Part shown: positions 33,204 to 43,802 of the stretch, one piece after another | Layout of the letters: each line of letters starts with the position of its first letter | Numbering within the stretch: position 1 is the first letter of the stretch | Origin: Sambucus nigra | Lineage: Eukaryota > Streptophyta > Magnoliopsida > Dipsacales > Adoxaceae | Assembly (NCBI GenBank): GCA_949130495.1 | Contig: OX422222.1 | Location: 272,356,109 to 272,420,108 of the forward strand | Direction of reading: 5' to 3' | Length of the DNA stretch: 64,000 nucleotides | Translations under genes and position numbers: made by a program | Notes under the pieces: model-generated | What the model saw: only the letters and a program-made list of their open reading frames with translations | The model's database searches: none | What the model was told of the DNA's origin: nothing

Positions 33204-34266
33204 TGTAAGAACATGATTTTATAAATGTTCGTCACAATTAATTATGTCGTATACCGTTACAACCGTCGAAGAAGTTCAAGAGAAATCTACATCAAGACGG
33301 ATCCGAATATATCAAGGTTCTTCATTAAAAAGCCTCTGCAAAGTTTACTTTGGTAAGGTTATGTTTTAAATGCCTTAACTTTGCACTTAGGTCTTTGGGA
33401 TAGTTTTTGAAAATATTTTCTAAGTGTTGGAGTGGACTTTTTTTGTCAAAATTTGAGAATAAGTAATTTTCTAAGTCCTGTAGCGTTCCTCGATTTTGAT
33501 GCTCAGGTCATTCAAGCGAGACCAAATCTCGTTCGAGCGACATTAGATGTCACGCAGTGTCGTTCAAATGACATGTGTACTTCATTCGAGCAAGATCCCC
33601 TCTTCGTTCTAACGATCGAGACAGCGCAATTTTCTATAAATACTCATTAAGTGGTTTCGTTTTCATTAAGAAGTCCCATCATTTTGAAAGGCAAAAAATT
33701 GCGAATCTGAATAATTCTTTTTGACTCCTTCTTTTAGGATTTCCATCCCCTTTATTTTCACTTCACAAAAATCCCATATGCTTTGGTGAATTCTTTTAGT
33801 GTTCAAGAACACACTCTACTTTTGTTCATTCTTTGTGGGGAGAACTATACAACCGGAGAGTTGTGTTCTATTGTGGAGGGAGTCCTTGTGAAGATTTTTG
33901 ACTGTGTGTCTGGACTGCGCGTCCTGGTGGTATAGCTGCGTGTGAACCATTACTGATTTCTAGCCGTGGCTTTGAAGGTTTGACGAAGACACTGTGCGTT
34001 AGTCTTATGGCTGAAAGCAAGATGGTATGTATGTCAATGGTCTTGTAAACTTGTCAGAGTTCTAGAAATAAAAGGTTTTGCCCTTCGGGGATTTTTCCTG
34101 AAATTTGTGTCGCATGCTTTATTTATTTATGGGTTGACACACACATAAATGTAGTTGCATGTTTTGGTGATGAATTAATTTGGTTTAAAAATAGACTCTA
34201 ATTAAATAAGTGTGCCAAAGTAGAAATTTGCGAATTTAATCAATTATCACACAGTCATATTTTACA
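33204..34266 (+). repeat. Element B 3' LTR
   Basis: 1063 bp, TGTAAGAACATG to ATTTTACA. Palindrome cluster at 33506-33610, TATAAATA at 33635-33642. Confidence 0.9.
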
Positions 34267-35597
34267 TGTGCCAAACAAAATGCGCCCCATAGTCCCATGG
34301 ATAAGAAACCCACCCTCAACAATGGGTGGTGCCTGATGAATTGGGGCCTGATGGACGTTGTAGACACGTCCATACTACAACTGACCCTGCTATACCGGAG
34401 CTGTTAGAATAGATGGCAAGGCTGGAACCAGGGTTGGTCTGGGAGGGTGGCTAGAAATAGCGATAGCTGGGGCTCCTGGAGAGTGCCCTGTTGCTGCTGC
34501 GGGGCTCTACCCCTCTAGGGACAGTCCTAACATTTGTGGCCAGTATTTCCACACGTAAAGAACCTCCCTAAAAAGTGTCCTTCCCTATGTCCCGACTGTC
34601 CCCAACCCAGTTTGCCGTTACTTCCCCTCCCTTGGCCCTACAAAAATCGATGCTGCCCCTATTGGCCCTGCTAACCCGGTTGTCCCTACCTAAAACCTCT
34701 CTATCCCTGTCTGAAATCTCCAGAATAGAATCTCTTAGCAGGATCTGCCTGATGGAAACCCTTCTCACCCTGACGGACCTGTCCCTGAGCTACGGGTGTC
34801 CCACCGGTACTACTACCTCCTGTCCAGCCCTGCTGGATGGACTCCCCAACTCGTTTGCTTCCATACTGGCGAAAGCGGTGGTCCTGACAATATAGTAGGG
34901 AAGCATTAACCACATCAAAGTAAGTGGCCAATGAAAGCTTCCCGAACAAGTGCTGGAGAATCTTCCAAGTCAACTCATCGATGAATATCTGAATCTTTTT
35001 CTCCTCTGTCTGTATCTCGATCGGAACTAGATTCAGGAGGTCTATAAACTCCTCCTCATACTCAGCAACTGTCCTACCCTCCTGCTTGAGGTTCAGTAGC
35101 TTTTGCCTCGTCTCGATCTGCATGACAAAAGAGAGGTACTTGCGGTCAAACCGCACCCAGAAATCCATGATAGTCAAGTTATCTGTCTCCTCCGCAGTGG
35201 TGATGGACTCCCACCACTGTAGCGCTGCTCCTACCAACATAAAGGTAGCCAGAATCTGCTTTTTCACTTCGGTGCACTCGTACATCCTCAAGTGGCTCTG
35301 TATATCTTTTGTCCCCTGGCTCGCCTTTACCACATCTGAACTCCCTGCGAACTCTAGAGGGTGTACCTTTAGAAAGGCATCTCTGACACACTTCCATGAA
35401 GAAGGGAGAGTGTGGACTGGTGTTGGAGCCACTACTGGTACTGATGGTAGAGCTTGTTGTACCACGACTAATTCGACATTAACTGCATGTGCTACAATAT
35501 CAGCAACTTCCTCAACGTTCATCATTCCCTAGGATGGAGATGGCTGGGGCTAGGGGCGGGCATCCCTATTGGCTTGTTGCGCACGTCTGGGAGGCAT
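34267..35597 (-). pseudogene. Element G Gag and zinc knuckle, up to the protease active site
   Basis: Starts MPPRRAQQANRDARP at 35597; one stop precedes a 274-codon open frame (34701-35525). The Gag core is seen as LATFMLVGAALQWWESITTA and VRFDRKYLSFVMQIETRQKL, then the LKQEGRTVAEYEEEFIDLLN stretch typical of plant gypsy Gag. A Gly/Arg/Gln-rich tail and a knuckle with its first Cys changed to Phe (FFTCGNTGHKC, near 34515-34550) follow. The last readable residues before element B are ILFG, where gypsy proteases have the ILFD of the active site. A frameshift near 35390-35400 is suggested by a parallel open frame. Confidence 0.85.
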
Positions 35598-35765
35598 CTG
35601 AAATGAGAGAGAAGCTTTATATGTCCACAGTTAATATCTCAAATAGCTGAGACGTAAAAACATAAATAATGAATACAACAATCCTAAATATAGGGCTCTA
35701 CATCAAAGATAGCTATGCGGAAGATATAATAAACCATACAGATCCTAAGGACTCTAGAACCTGAT

Positions 35766-35777
35766 GCTCTAATACCA
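35766..35777 (-). other. Primer-binding site of element G
   Basis: Minus-strand TGGTATTAGAGC, one mismatch to iMet-type, two bases from the 5' LTR. Confidence 0.87.
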
Positions 35778-37394
35778 CCTGTGACACCCCACCTAATTAA
35801 ACACCCGGTGATCAGTCCTTTATTAATTAAATCAGAATATCCGGTTGGTTCAGATAATGCATCATTGTCGAAAACTTATTTTAAAATACTAACCACCTAA
35901 TATTTAAAACGGGTTAATGTTAAATTTTATCTTAACCATTAATATAAAGAAATTAAAATAAATAAACAATCATTCACCATTCAATTTAATCTCATGCGAA
36001 CTGAAATAACTGACATGAAATAAAGAAGCTGGAATAAATATATCTAGTCTAAAATCTGATATAGTAATCCAACTAAATGAATACAACAACTGGGAATAGA
36101 AATAAATTAAATCTCAAATCTCTGAATTAATAAATAAGAAGGGAGGACATGCCCAACTAATGTAAATAATGCAAAAGTGCAGAATGATAGACTCAGAGAC
36201 GTCTACAACCAAAGTCCTGTAGCCTCCACAACAGCTACAACTCGTCGAATAAATGAACCTCCTAAGTCTGGTGTCCCTGTGGCTGAGCACCTAAAAATAA
36301 TTTGACATGAAAAGAGATTTGCAGAAAAAGGGTCAGAGCCCTAGTTGAAAATAGTTTAAAAATTATCAAGTGCTTAAAATGAGTGATTAGAACATATATT
36401 TATCATGTTAAATTATCGAACTCACTAGGGAATGCTCACCTCTCATCTAGTGTGCACGCCTAGTGAATATTCAAACCCCACTAGTCCTACTCCCATACTA
36501 ACTAGTTCTTCCTGTCTAAACCCATCATAGTGCAATGCCGTAACCGTTTATTTCCCACGCAAAGTATACTACATATAATCAACCCCACTTTAGCATAAAC
36601 AAGCGCTTTAAGTTTTAAATCCAATTAAGTGGCCGCTACTTAATTCATTTCGCATTTCATTATAGATTCTACCTACTAAATGCACATAGTAGATATCAAC
36701 ACAAGTGTATACATATATTCAATCTAACTCGTATATATATATATATATATATAGTATACTGCACCTCGAGACACAGCTGCGGTGCCTGCATACTCTGTTA
36801 TCATGTCTTGTTGCCTCGCTCATTTGCATAAAGGACTAATGTTCAGTCTCTCGCAAACCATAAGAAACATAACACATATATTGGAGGCGAACATAGTTCC
36901 AAGCCGATGGGCTATGCACCCATACGATCGTCATCACTATCGTTTTGACAGGTAGTCTGTACCTAGGTTCTATGCTCTAGTGATACCAATCAATATTCCA
37001 CCCGAAGGCTCCTCAAGGTAAGATTGTCCACAATGCGCAACCTCCGCTCGATAGCAAGCAACGTAGGTATGTTATACACATAATAATTAAATTAATAAGT
37101 ATGCACACAACTTATTATGTTCATTAGGTATTCACGCAACCTAAGTTCCTAGAATTATAGATATTATTATCATCTCTACTATTCACTTTATCGCAACACT
37201 TCAACTTATTACTCTAACATATACCTTTTCTCTAAGGCTCTATTACCCCGATACATCCCCTTGAGTAGTCTCTCTCTCAACTAATTACTAACTAGGAATT
37301 TCCGTTATTCGATAATAGCGTACATTAATTTTCTAACTTGGACCAACCTAGAAGGGTTTCTAACTTGTCCGGGAAAAAAATAAGCAATCTGGAA

Positions 37395-37565
37395 TCTCGT
37401 TAGAAGTTCCAGGATTCTCGTTCGAACGAGGTCGTTCGAACAAACTTCTCACTTCGAACGAACTCAAAAATTTCTTTATAAGTCTCATTGGAATTCTCGT
37501 TCGAACTAGGTCTTTCGAACGACCTGAGCAGGTGTTCGAACGAGAGTTTCGAGATCAACCCTGTT
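37395..37565 (-). promoter_or_regulatory. Palindrome cluster in element G LTR
   Basis: About seven copies or variants of TCGTTCGAACGA in 170 bp: exact ctcgttcgaacgag at 37418, then gtcgttcgaaca, cttcgaacgaac, ctcgttcgaact, tctttcgaacgac and gttcgaacgaga. The same motif family as in the copia-type LTRs A, B, D and E. Confidence 0.55.
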
Positions 37566-38106
37566 CTTTCGAAATTTATTTTTCCCAATTCTTTCCTCAT
37601 CCAAACTCCTCTAAAATTTGTTCCAACTCCCAATTAATGATTCTAAGCCATTCCTACTCATAATGGGGTACTTTATAACATAATTTACATGGAAAATCTT
37701 TACATAATCATAGATAATCTAAATAAATGTCTTAAATCCCTAAAAGTCCATTAATATAAACCCACCATGAACAATCACTCAAAAGCCCTCAATTATTTCA
37801 TGATTTCCACATAAAATTTCTGGATTTATCATTCCTACCTTAGTGTTATTCATATACACACAAACCTATCTTCCAATTTCACAATTTAATGGCGATTCAA
37901 TCTCAGATTTATAGCATCAATGGTTATCTCATAATCTAGGTTAACATGAATCACATATGCTCAAAAAACATAGCAAGAAAAACCCTTGCCTTTTTGTGAA
38001 CCTCTGAATTGTTGAACGAAATTGGTATCGGGATGATCCTCTCCTCCCGATCTATGCGTTAGTATGAATTTTCGATGGAAATCTTAAATCCTTAGTCCAA
38101 TTCTCT

Positions 38107-38195
38107 ATGTCTTCTTCTTCTTCTTCTTCTTCTTCTTCTTCTTCTTCTTCTTCTTCTTCTTCTTCTTCTTCTTCTTCTTCTTCTTCCTCTTAGGT

Positions 38196-38226
<31 letters not shown>

Positions 38227-38227
38227 T
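38107..38227. repeat. (TTC)n and (CT)n microsatellites
   Basis: About 80 bp of TTC repeats followed at 38200-38227 by CT repeats, inside G's LTR; on G's strand GAA and AG repeats. Confidence 0.95.
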
Positions 38228-38764
38228 TCATGGGTTAGAAACTGTTAAATAGCTTAAGGCCCACGTTCCTTTTTCTTTTTAATTCTTATTTTCGTTCATT
38301 TAATTTCCTAAAAATATTAAAAGACCAAAATACCCCTCTAGGGTGTTATGTTGGGATAAAATGCCCCTGACTCCAAATAAAACACCCGAGAGTGCTTTCT
38401 GACTATTTTGACCCTTCCGAACACACTGGCACTCTCAAAATATCCATACGAGTAACTTAAAAACAAACCATCCTTTTTAGCTCCATAACTTAATATTGAC
38501 ACGACTACCACGCGCGTCCCAACTAAGTGCACTATAATGGCCATATGTTTCATTCCCAACCAAAATATTATTCTCATATTAATATATTACTTTTCCCGCT
38601 AAGTAATATTCCACGTAATTATTTCTGATAAATACTAACTCTCGTCACGCTAGTAATTATTACAATTAAGTTCGGATCAATTACAAATTAAATTTTTTCC
38701 ATTTAAATCAATTAATCCAAATTCCATAATTAAATAAAATTCTACAAAAATACGGGATATTACA

Positions 38765-38769
38765 TTTAT
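38765..38769. repeat. Right target-site duplication of element G (TTTAT)
   Basis: Matches 15295-15299. Confidence 0.9.
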
Positions 38770-39560
38770 ACCTAAAAGAGACATAAAAAATCCTATATTT
38801 TTAGTTTGACATGGAATTTTAGCCAGCTACCCAATTTGGAGAATCTGTGAGGGAATATGTTGTTTTGAACAAAAAAATGTCTGAATTATAAAGGATAAGA
38901 ATTAGAGAGGAAAGGTTAGGTGTGCACGAGCTTGTCTATTGGAGGTGTTAGCTTCAAAATTACATGAAAGTGACACTTTTGAAGTGAAGAAAGTTATAGG
39001 AGAACATTTAAATTTAAGGACAAGTTTCAATAACAAGAATGTAACTTCCTGTTGGTTGGCTAATAGGTATGTTGATAATGTAAGATTTAATTCTCAATGG
39101 CAGCTCAATTAGGGAAACTGTTAGGAAGGGCCATGCAATTTCTAAACTAAAAGCAAAAAATAAAGAGCCAAAACAAAAGCAAGGGTACTTATTGAAGGGG
39201 ATTTGAGTGAACGTTACAAGCAAGAGAATATATAGTAAGGTAAGGAAGGTTGGGCATGACAACACTCTTACATATGTGAATGGTCCCGGGGCAGAGTTTT
39301 AGGTATATGTAATACTTGGTTGACCTCAATGAGTGGACATCTTCTTATAGAAAATGTCAATCAAATGGGCTACCTTGTGTACATACAACCTAAGAAATAT
39401 TATGCAAAATTGAAAAGACGAACATATACGTGAATGATTGCTATAAGAAAGACACATTGTTTGAAAATGTATGAACCTATCATCAACCCTCTATGTGGAC
39501 CTAATCTTTGGCCAAAGGTTGGTTGAGAAAAATATGTCTAGGTCATAATTAGTTATTGTT
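38770..39560 (+). pseudogene. MULE transposase, MuDR-type N-region fused to SWIM end; core deleted
   Basis: The frame continues from 15299 as PKRDIKNPIFSLTWNFSQL, then CARACLLEVLASKLHESDTF, FEVKKVIGEHLNLRTSFNNK and CWLANRYVDNVRFNSQWQLN (to about 39110), the standard MULE region ahead of the catalytic core. ARVLIEGDLSERYKQE follows at 39180. The sequence then jumps to the C-terminal SWIM-type zinc finger: VDLNEWTSSYRKCQSNGLPC and VH (39315-39380), YVNDCYKK and EPIINPLCGPNLWPKVG (39430-39525). The DDE catalytic domain, normally several hundred residues between these blocks, is missing. The first two SWIM cysteines are Ser/Tyr. A dead internal-deletion derivative. Confidence 0.82.
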
Positions 39561-40560
39561 AAGAACAATACATCTCAATTTTCATTAATTTCATGGAAAA
39601 CGGGTATATTTCATATTACAGACACACACATAAAATTTATAATGACTTCATATTCCTCCTACCTTCTTACAATCCAAATACATCCCAAAGCACCCTCTCC
39701 CTTTTTTTAATACAAGGTTTGTGATCTTGGATTTTGTTCAGATTGTTAACAGTATGGGAATCAATTGCCTTGACCTTTCACACATGGGTGGATCAGACCA
39801 GACAAAAAATGAGCAACCCCCATTTTATAAAAATAATATATTTCCAACATATAATACAATTAAATATATGTAAATTGAGTAAGTGTACTCTCCTTTAAGT
39901 TGGTACATGTCCAAAATAGTCATCTTTAATTTAAATTTTTCCATAAAATCTTTGAAATAGCATAGATTCCACAATCTAAGTGGTGCTCCATAATTTGGAA
40001 TGAATGTATGATGGATAAAGTGAAATTTTCAAGTGGTAATACATTTTGGTTAGTGATCAAATGTCATATGGTGAAGATATAGAGGGAAATGAGTTGGATG
40101 CAAAATTTTAGGGATATATTGGTAAGAAAAACATGTTTTCACAAATGCTAGGAGAGTTTCCGTCCAAAAATTGATGGATTATAATAGAATGGGGTTTTAA
40201 AAACTATTCAGTAGATAAATGGGTAAAAAAAGAAAAAAAAAAGAATAAGGGGTGAACTGAAATCTAGTAACAGTTTAGGGTTTTACCCTTCATTATTCAA
40301 ATTGAATTATACATAGTAGTTTGATATTTCTAGGATTTTTTTACTTTTCCATATGAGATAATGATAATAATATTTGACATAATCCTCCACTTATAAAAAA
40401 AAAATACCCATGTCATTAGACAGTGTTTTAATATCATCAACAAAAACTAATAAATGAAGATTAAACTTTACCCCTTAGAAATTTTAAGATAATAATAACG
40501 TCAAATTCTTCTCCCAACTTCATCTTCTTCTTTAAACTAAAGCCCTTGGAAAATATAACT
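39561..40560. other. Unassigned, right flank of MULE
   Basis: AT-rich, no coding similarity. The right terminal inverted repeat of the MULE is expected here; I could not pair it with the left side by eye. Confidence 0.35.
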
Positions 40561-41440
40561 TAAGATCGACATTTAAAGCGCAAAAAAATTTCACCCCTAA
40601 AGATTTTTGGTAAATCATGCATTGAGAAGAAAATAAGAACTAGGTTTAGAGATGGAACCTAAGGTTCGAGAATATAATACTATAGAGAATCACATTGTGA
40701 TTTGTAGGAGGATAAATGAAGAAGAAGATAAAATCCGTGTTTCCTTCCTAGGTCTTCGAAAACCTTGCTTAACCTTCTGTAAAGTTTGGATATCCTAGTG
40801 TATGATCCTCCCAAAATCTAGGTAGGTGGTACGTACCTTCTGAGATGAAAACCCTTTCTTCTGAGTGAGATATGGTGGTATATCATAGGCCTCTTCACAC
40901 AAACATGAATAAAGTTTTCTCTCACCCCTCTCAACCCCTAAAAATGAGTTTTCTATTAAAACCCATTCCCACACCTCTATATACAAGTATAAAAGGTGGG
41001 CTTAGGCCAATATTAGTTTTTTGAGAGTTTGGGCCTAACTAATTCTGTATGTTCCCTACACTAGGGATCAAAGATAAATAATTAAATTATCTCCAAATAA
41101 ATACTCAAAAATCCCAATCCCTATTACCATAATCTATTTCCCTTCTTTATTTAATCAAAATTATTTCCACTAAATAGTTTTGATTTCACTCCAATTTATT
41201 TATCTCAGAAATCACTTGGATAAAATGGGTATTATTGTGCAAAGTTGATTATGGTATATAATGATCCCCCACATTCAGTGTCAATACCCACTTGGGTAAA
41301 TCAATTTACTCTTAATTGATTTTAACCAATATCGAATTAACTCCTTAATTCTCAGACTTAATTTATTTTCTACTCCACTAGGATTATAAATTAATCCACC
41401 GGTTGGGCTTTACTTGGTGAAAACAAAGCATATCATTCCA
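40561..41440 (-). repeat. Possible copia-type solo LTR
   Basis: On the minus strand there is a TATATAGAGG box (near 40976-40985), then a GTGTGAAGAGG... leader and a stretch resembling the R/U5 of copia LTRs (ATCCAAACTTTACAGAAGG near 40780). A TG at about 41437 could be the 5' end. No internal domain or second copy is present and no target duplication was identified. Confidence 0.3.
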
Positions 41441-42583
41441 TCAAGGGTTATCACATGCCACGGTTTCTATAGCCATCCTGGGGCCTCCCTTTTCTAATTC
41501 CCTTCGGTGCGCGAACGGATTTGTGCTCTTTCTCGGTGTGCTCGGTCGTTGTCAATGTGGGGGATAATGTGCAAAGATAGAGTCGCAAGCCTATTTGGCA
41601 CAAAACATGCAAAACCAAGTAGTTCAATGTTCCGAGTACTAAGTTACGGAATAGAAAGGTGTTAGGCACCCATCCCACCCTTTCGGTCTCTAATGGGCAC
41701 GTGTTAACCTTCTCGTGTTAGACTTGGTGAAGTGTGTGCTCATGTGCATAATATAGGTCAAGAATGGAATCATTCAACTCGCGTTATGGAAAAGGATAGA
41801 GTGAATCCATCCTTAGGAGTGTTCTCAGAAATAATAATTCAAAATAAAATATGAATGGTTGACGAATCACAAGTCGCTATGGAATCGTGAATGTGTATAT
41901 CAGATCAAACATAAGGATGTAAAGATATGAACTTATTAAGAATATGATATTAAAGAAATATTATAAACGTGCATAGAGGAGGAATCGAATCTCGAGATTA
42001 ACTTAAGATGCCAACGTAGCCCATGGGGCATAAAAGTCCACATAGTTTGAAGACAATATAGGGTGAGATTTAATCCATAAATCCAAATGGTGGTTTTCTC
42101 TTATGTAGGTGTGTAGAGAAAATGTGCTTTAAGAGTGAGAATGTGATGTGAGAATCCCTCTTTTGGAACCTATAGATAAACCTACTTTTCTATTTTTTTC
42201 TTCTTTTCATGAAAATAGCGTATGTGAAAATACTACTAATCAAGGTTTAAGATTAATATATGTGATGTAATGAAACAAAATGTCAAAGTAGAAATAAAGA
42301 AAATAATACTAAACTGAGAGAATTAAAAATAAGGGTGGAGAATTGGACCTTTTATTGAACACTTGATGTTGATCTTGGATGTAGATATGTTAGTCTTGAA
42401 ATGGTATGAAAGTGGTATGGAGAGGTGGGGGAATTTACCAAGTGAGGTAAGAAAGTCATGGAATGGAACGTGGGAAAATAGTTTTTTTAGGAAAGGGAAC
42501 ATCTTTAAATTCGAGAGAATGTTCTCTGAATTACTGAGAAGGGTGTTTAGGGGTTCCTTTTCAACGTGAGGTTATGGATTCTA

Positions 42584-42680
42584 CTTATAGGGCCAAGGGG
42601 ACAACCGATCGATAGGGGTATGGACCTGTCTATCGGCATAGCACCCCAGGCATACTATCTATAGGCAGGGTCCTGGGGTG
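42584..42680 (-). promoter_or_regulatory. K-family TATA box with upstream inverted repeats
   Basis: Minus-strand TATAAG at 42589-42584. Immediately upstream lie two inverted repeats: ccgatcgatagg (42605) with cctgtctatcgg (42625), and a perfect 9-bp stem CACCCCAGG (42642) with CCTGGGGTG (42672). Confidence 0.5.
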
Positions 42681-42749
42681 TCATTTAGTAGTTCAGAATG
42701 GGTTTTTTGAGAAAAGGTCATAAAACATAAAACATAAGTTAGAATCATG

Positions 42750-43560
42750 CATGGGCTGGAACATTAGAAAGGTTATTCAAAGCCCTTAAAGAATTTATTG
42801 AGACACTCTCGGATGCAAAAGTTGACTAAGGTCAAACGAGGCCCGAAAGCACCCATTGGTCTCTGGATGTGAAGTTTTCGGAGGAAAATGGATCGTTATT
42901 CTGAACCATAAGGAGTATTCACACATGGGATTGAATATTTGAATGGTAATGCAAAGCCATTCGATATTTCATCCATCTTCATTCGATTCGGAGAGTTGAT
43001 CAGGTCAAAAGGGGCCCGAAAGCACTCAGTGACCCTTCAGAGTAAAATCGGTTATTCATCTAAATCGTAAGGCTGATTTGCATATGGGGTGGATTCTTGG
43101 AAAGGGGCTTTAGATCCTTTTAAAAATTAATTAATCCTCACTCAAGCTTGAGAGTTGACCAAAGTCAAATAGGGCCCAGAAAAGCTAGATGGCCTCCAGA
43201 TCAGTTTTTGATAGTGAAACGGACCATTCGTCCTAACCATATGGTCGATTCGTGCATGGAGTAGACCATTAAAAAGGTAATTTAGATCTTTTATAATATT
43301 CATTGACTTTCTCTCCGGTGGGAGATTTAACCGGAGTCAAACGAGGCTTGGGAGCATCTGGTGGCCTCTAAATTAATTTTTTTTATAGTGAAACGGACCT
43401 TTCATCTGAATTATAAGACCGATTCAGAAATGGGATATATCGCTAGAAAGGCATTTTAATTATCTTTAAAGATTCATTAAGCTATCGCTTACGCGAGAGA
43501 GTTTATCGGGGTCAAACGGGGATCGAGAGAGCTCAGTGGTCTCTAGATCAGTTCTTAGAG
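42750..43560. repeat. Tandem array, about five units of 160-176 bp
   Basis: The core gttgac..ggtcaaacgaggcc recurs at 42821, 42995, 43154, 43325 and 43501 (steps 174, 159, 171, 176). Each unit also has aa(c/t)ggaccattcatctgaacc and agaaaggtatttagatcc blocks. Units have diverged, so the array is old. Confidence 0.85.
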
Positions 43561-43802
43561 AATAACCTAGGGTTTATGGTGGATGAGTGAGTGCTAAGGA
43601 CCTAAGGAGGTGCTTAGGTGGATCCTAGTGTCTATAAAGAATCTCTCGACAAGCGAGATTGGAATAAATGAAGGTCGTCGAATGATGGACACCATATCAA
43701 CATTGAGAAAGAGGATTTCAGGTGAATTTTACGGACTTAGAGGATAAGGTTGACCGATTCACATGGTCAAGGTCGGTTCTGAGGACTTAAGGAGATGGGG
43801 AT

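Larger units (their letters stand above)
28497..34266 (+). mobile_element. Element B: gag-only copia-type LTR element
   Basis: 5770 bp with LTRs of 1069 and 1063 bp starting TGTAAGAACATG and ending ATTTTACA, a mutated iMet primer site, a full-length copia Gag, a 1.55-kb non-coding domain and a polypurine tract. No pol. Flanks are tatgt (left) and tgtgc (right), each one transition from tgtgt. That fits a decayed 5-bp duplication falling in the active-site codons of G's protease. Related to A and C through the LTR and 3' domain, but keeps the capsid domain they lack. Confidence 0.88.
15300..38764 (-). mobile_element. Element G: Tekay/Del-like Ty3/gypsy element carrying nested B, C and D
   Basis: Outer borders are TGTGACACC at 15300 and ATATTACA at 38764, with a perfect 5-bp TTTAT duplication. 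On the minus strand: 5' LTR (38764-35780, 2985 bp), primer site, gag, protease interrupted by B, reverse transcriptase, RNase H, then D in place of the integrase, then only the last 1005 bp of the 3' LTR. LTR length and RT/RNase H motifs suggest the Tekay/Del chromovirus group; the chromodomain that would prove it is lost. It inserted into a MULE transposase gene. Confidence 0.88.
35780..38764 (-). repeat. Element G 5' LTR
   Basis: 2985 bp; minus TGTAATATCCCG to GGTGTCACA. Length and end sequences match the H LTR (about 2943 bp without Helitrons, TGTAATACCCCG to GGTATCACA), so G and H belong to one family. It contains a palindrome cluster, a trinucleotide repeat and a (CT)n tract. Confidence 0.9.
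41468..43802 (-). repeat. Ogre/Tat-type LTR end with tandem repeats, probable 3' part of element K
   Basis: Plus 41468-41640 aligns with 63845-64000, the LTR end next to K's primer site: ttctaattcccttcgg / ttctaaattcccttcg, ctttctcggtgtgctcg / ctttctcggggctcttg, aatgtgggggataatgtg in both. Same orientation, so this is plausibly K's 3' LTR with adjoining sequence; H and E separate it from K's body. It holds a TATA box, hairpin motifs and the tandem array. Confidence 0.6.

Noticed and set aside
34575..35532. Plus-strand open frames opposite G's gag
   Set aside because: Antisense shadows; the minus strand carries clear gypsy Gag motifs.
42750..43560. CRISPR-like array
   Set aside because: Repeat units are about 170 bp with no spacers, diverged, and the sequence is plant nuclear repeat DNA.
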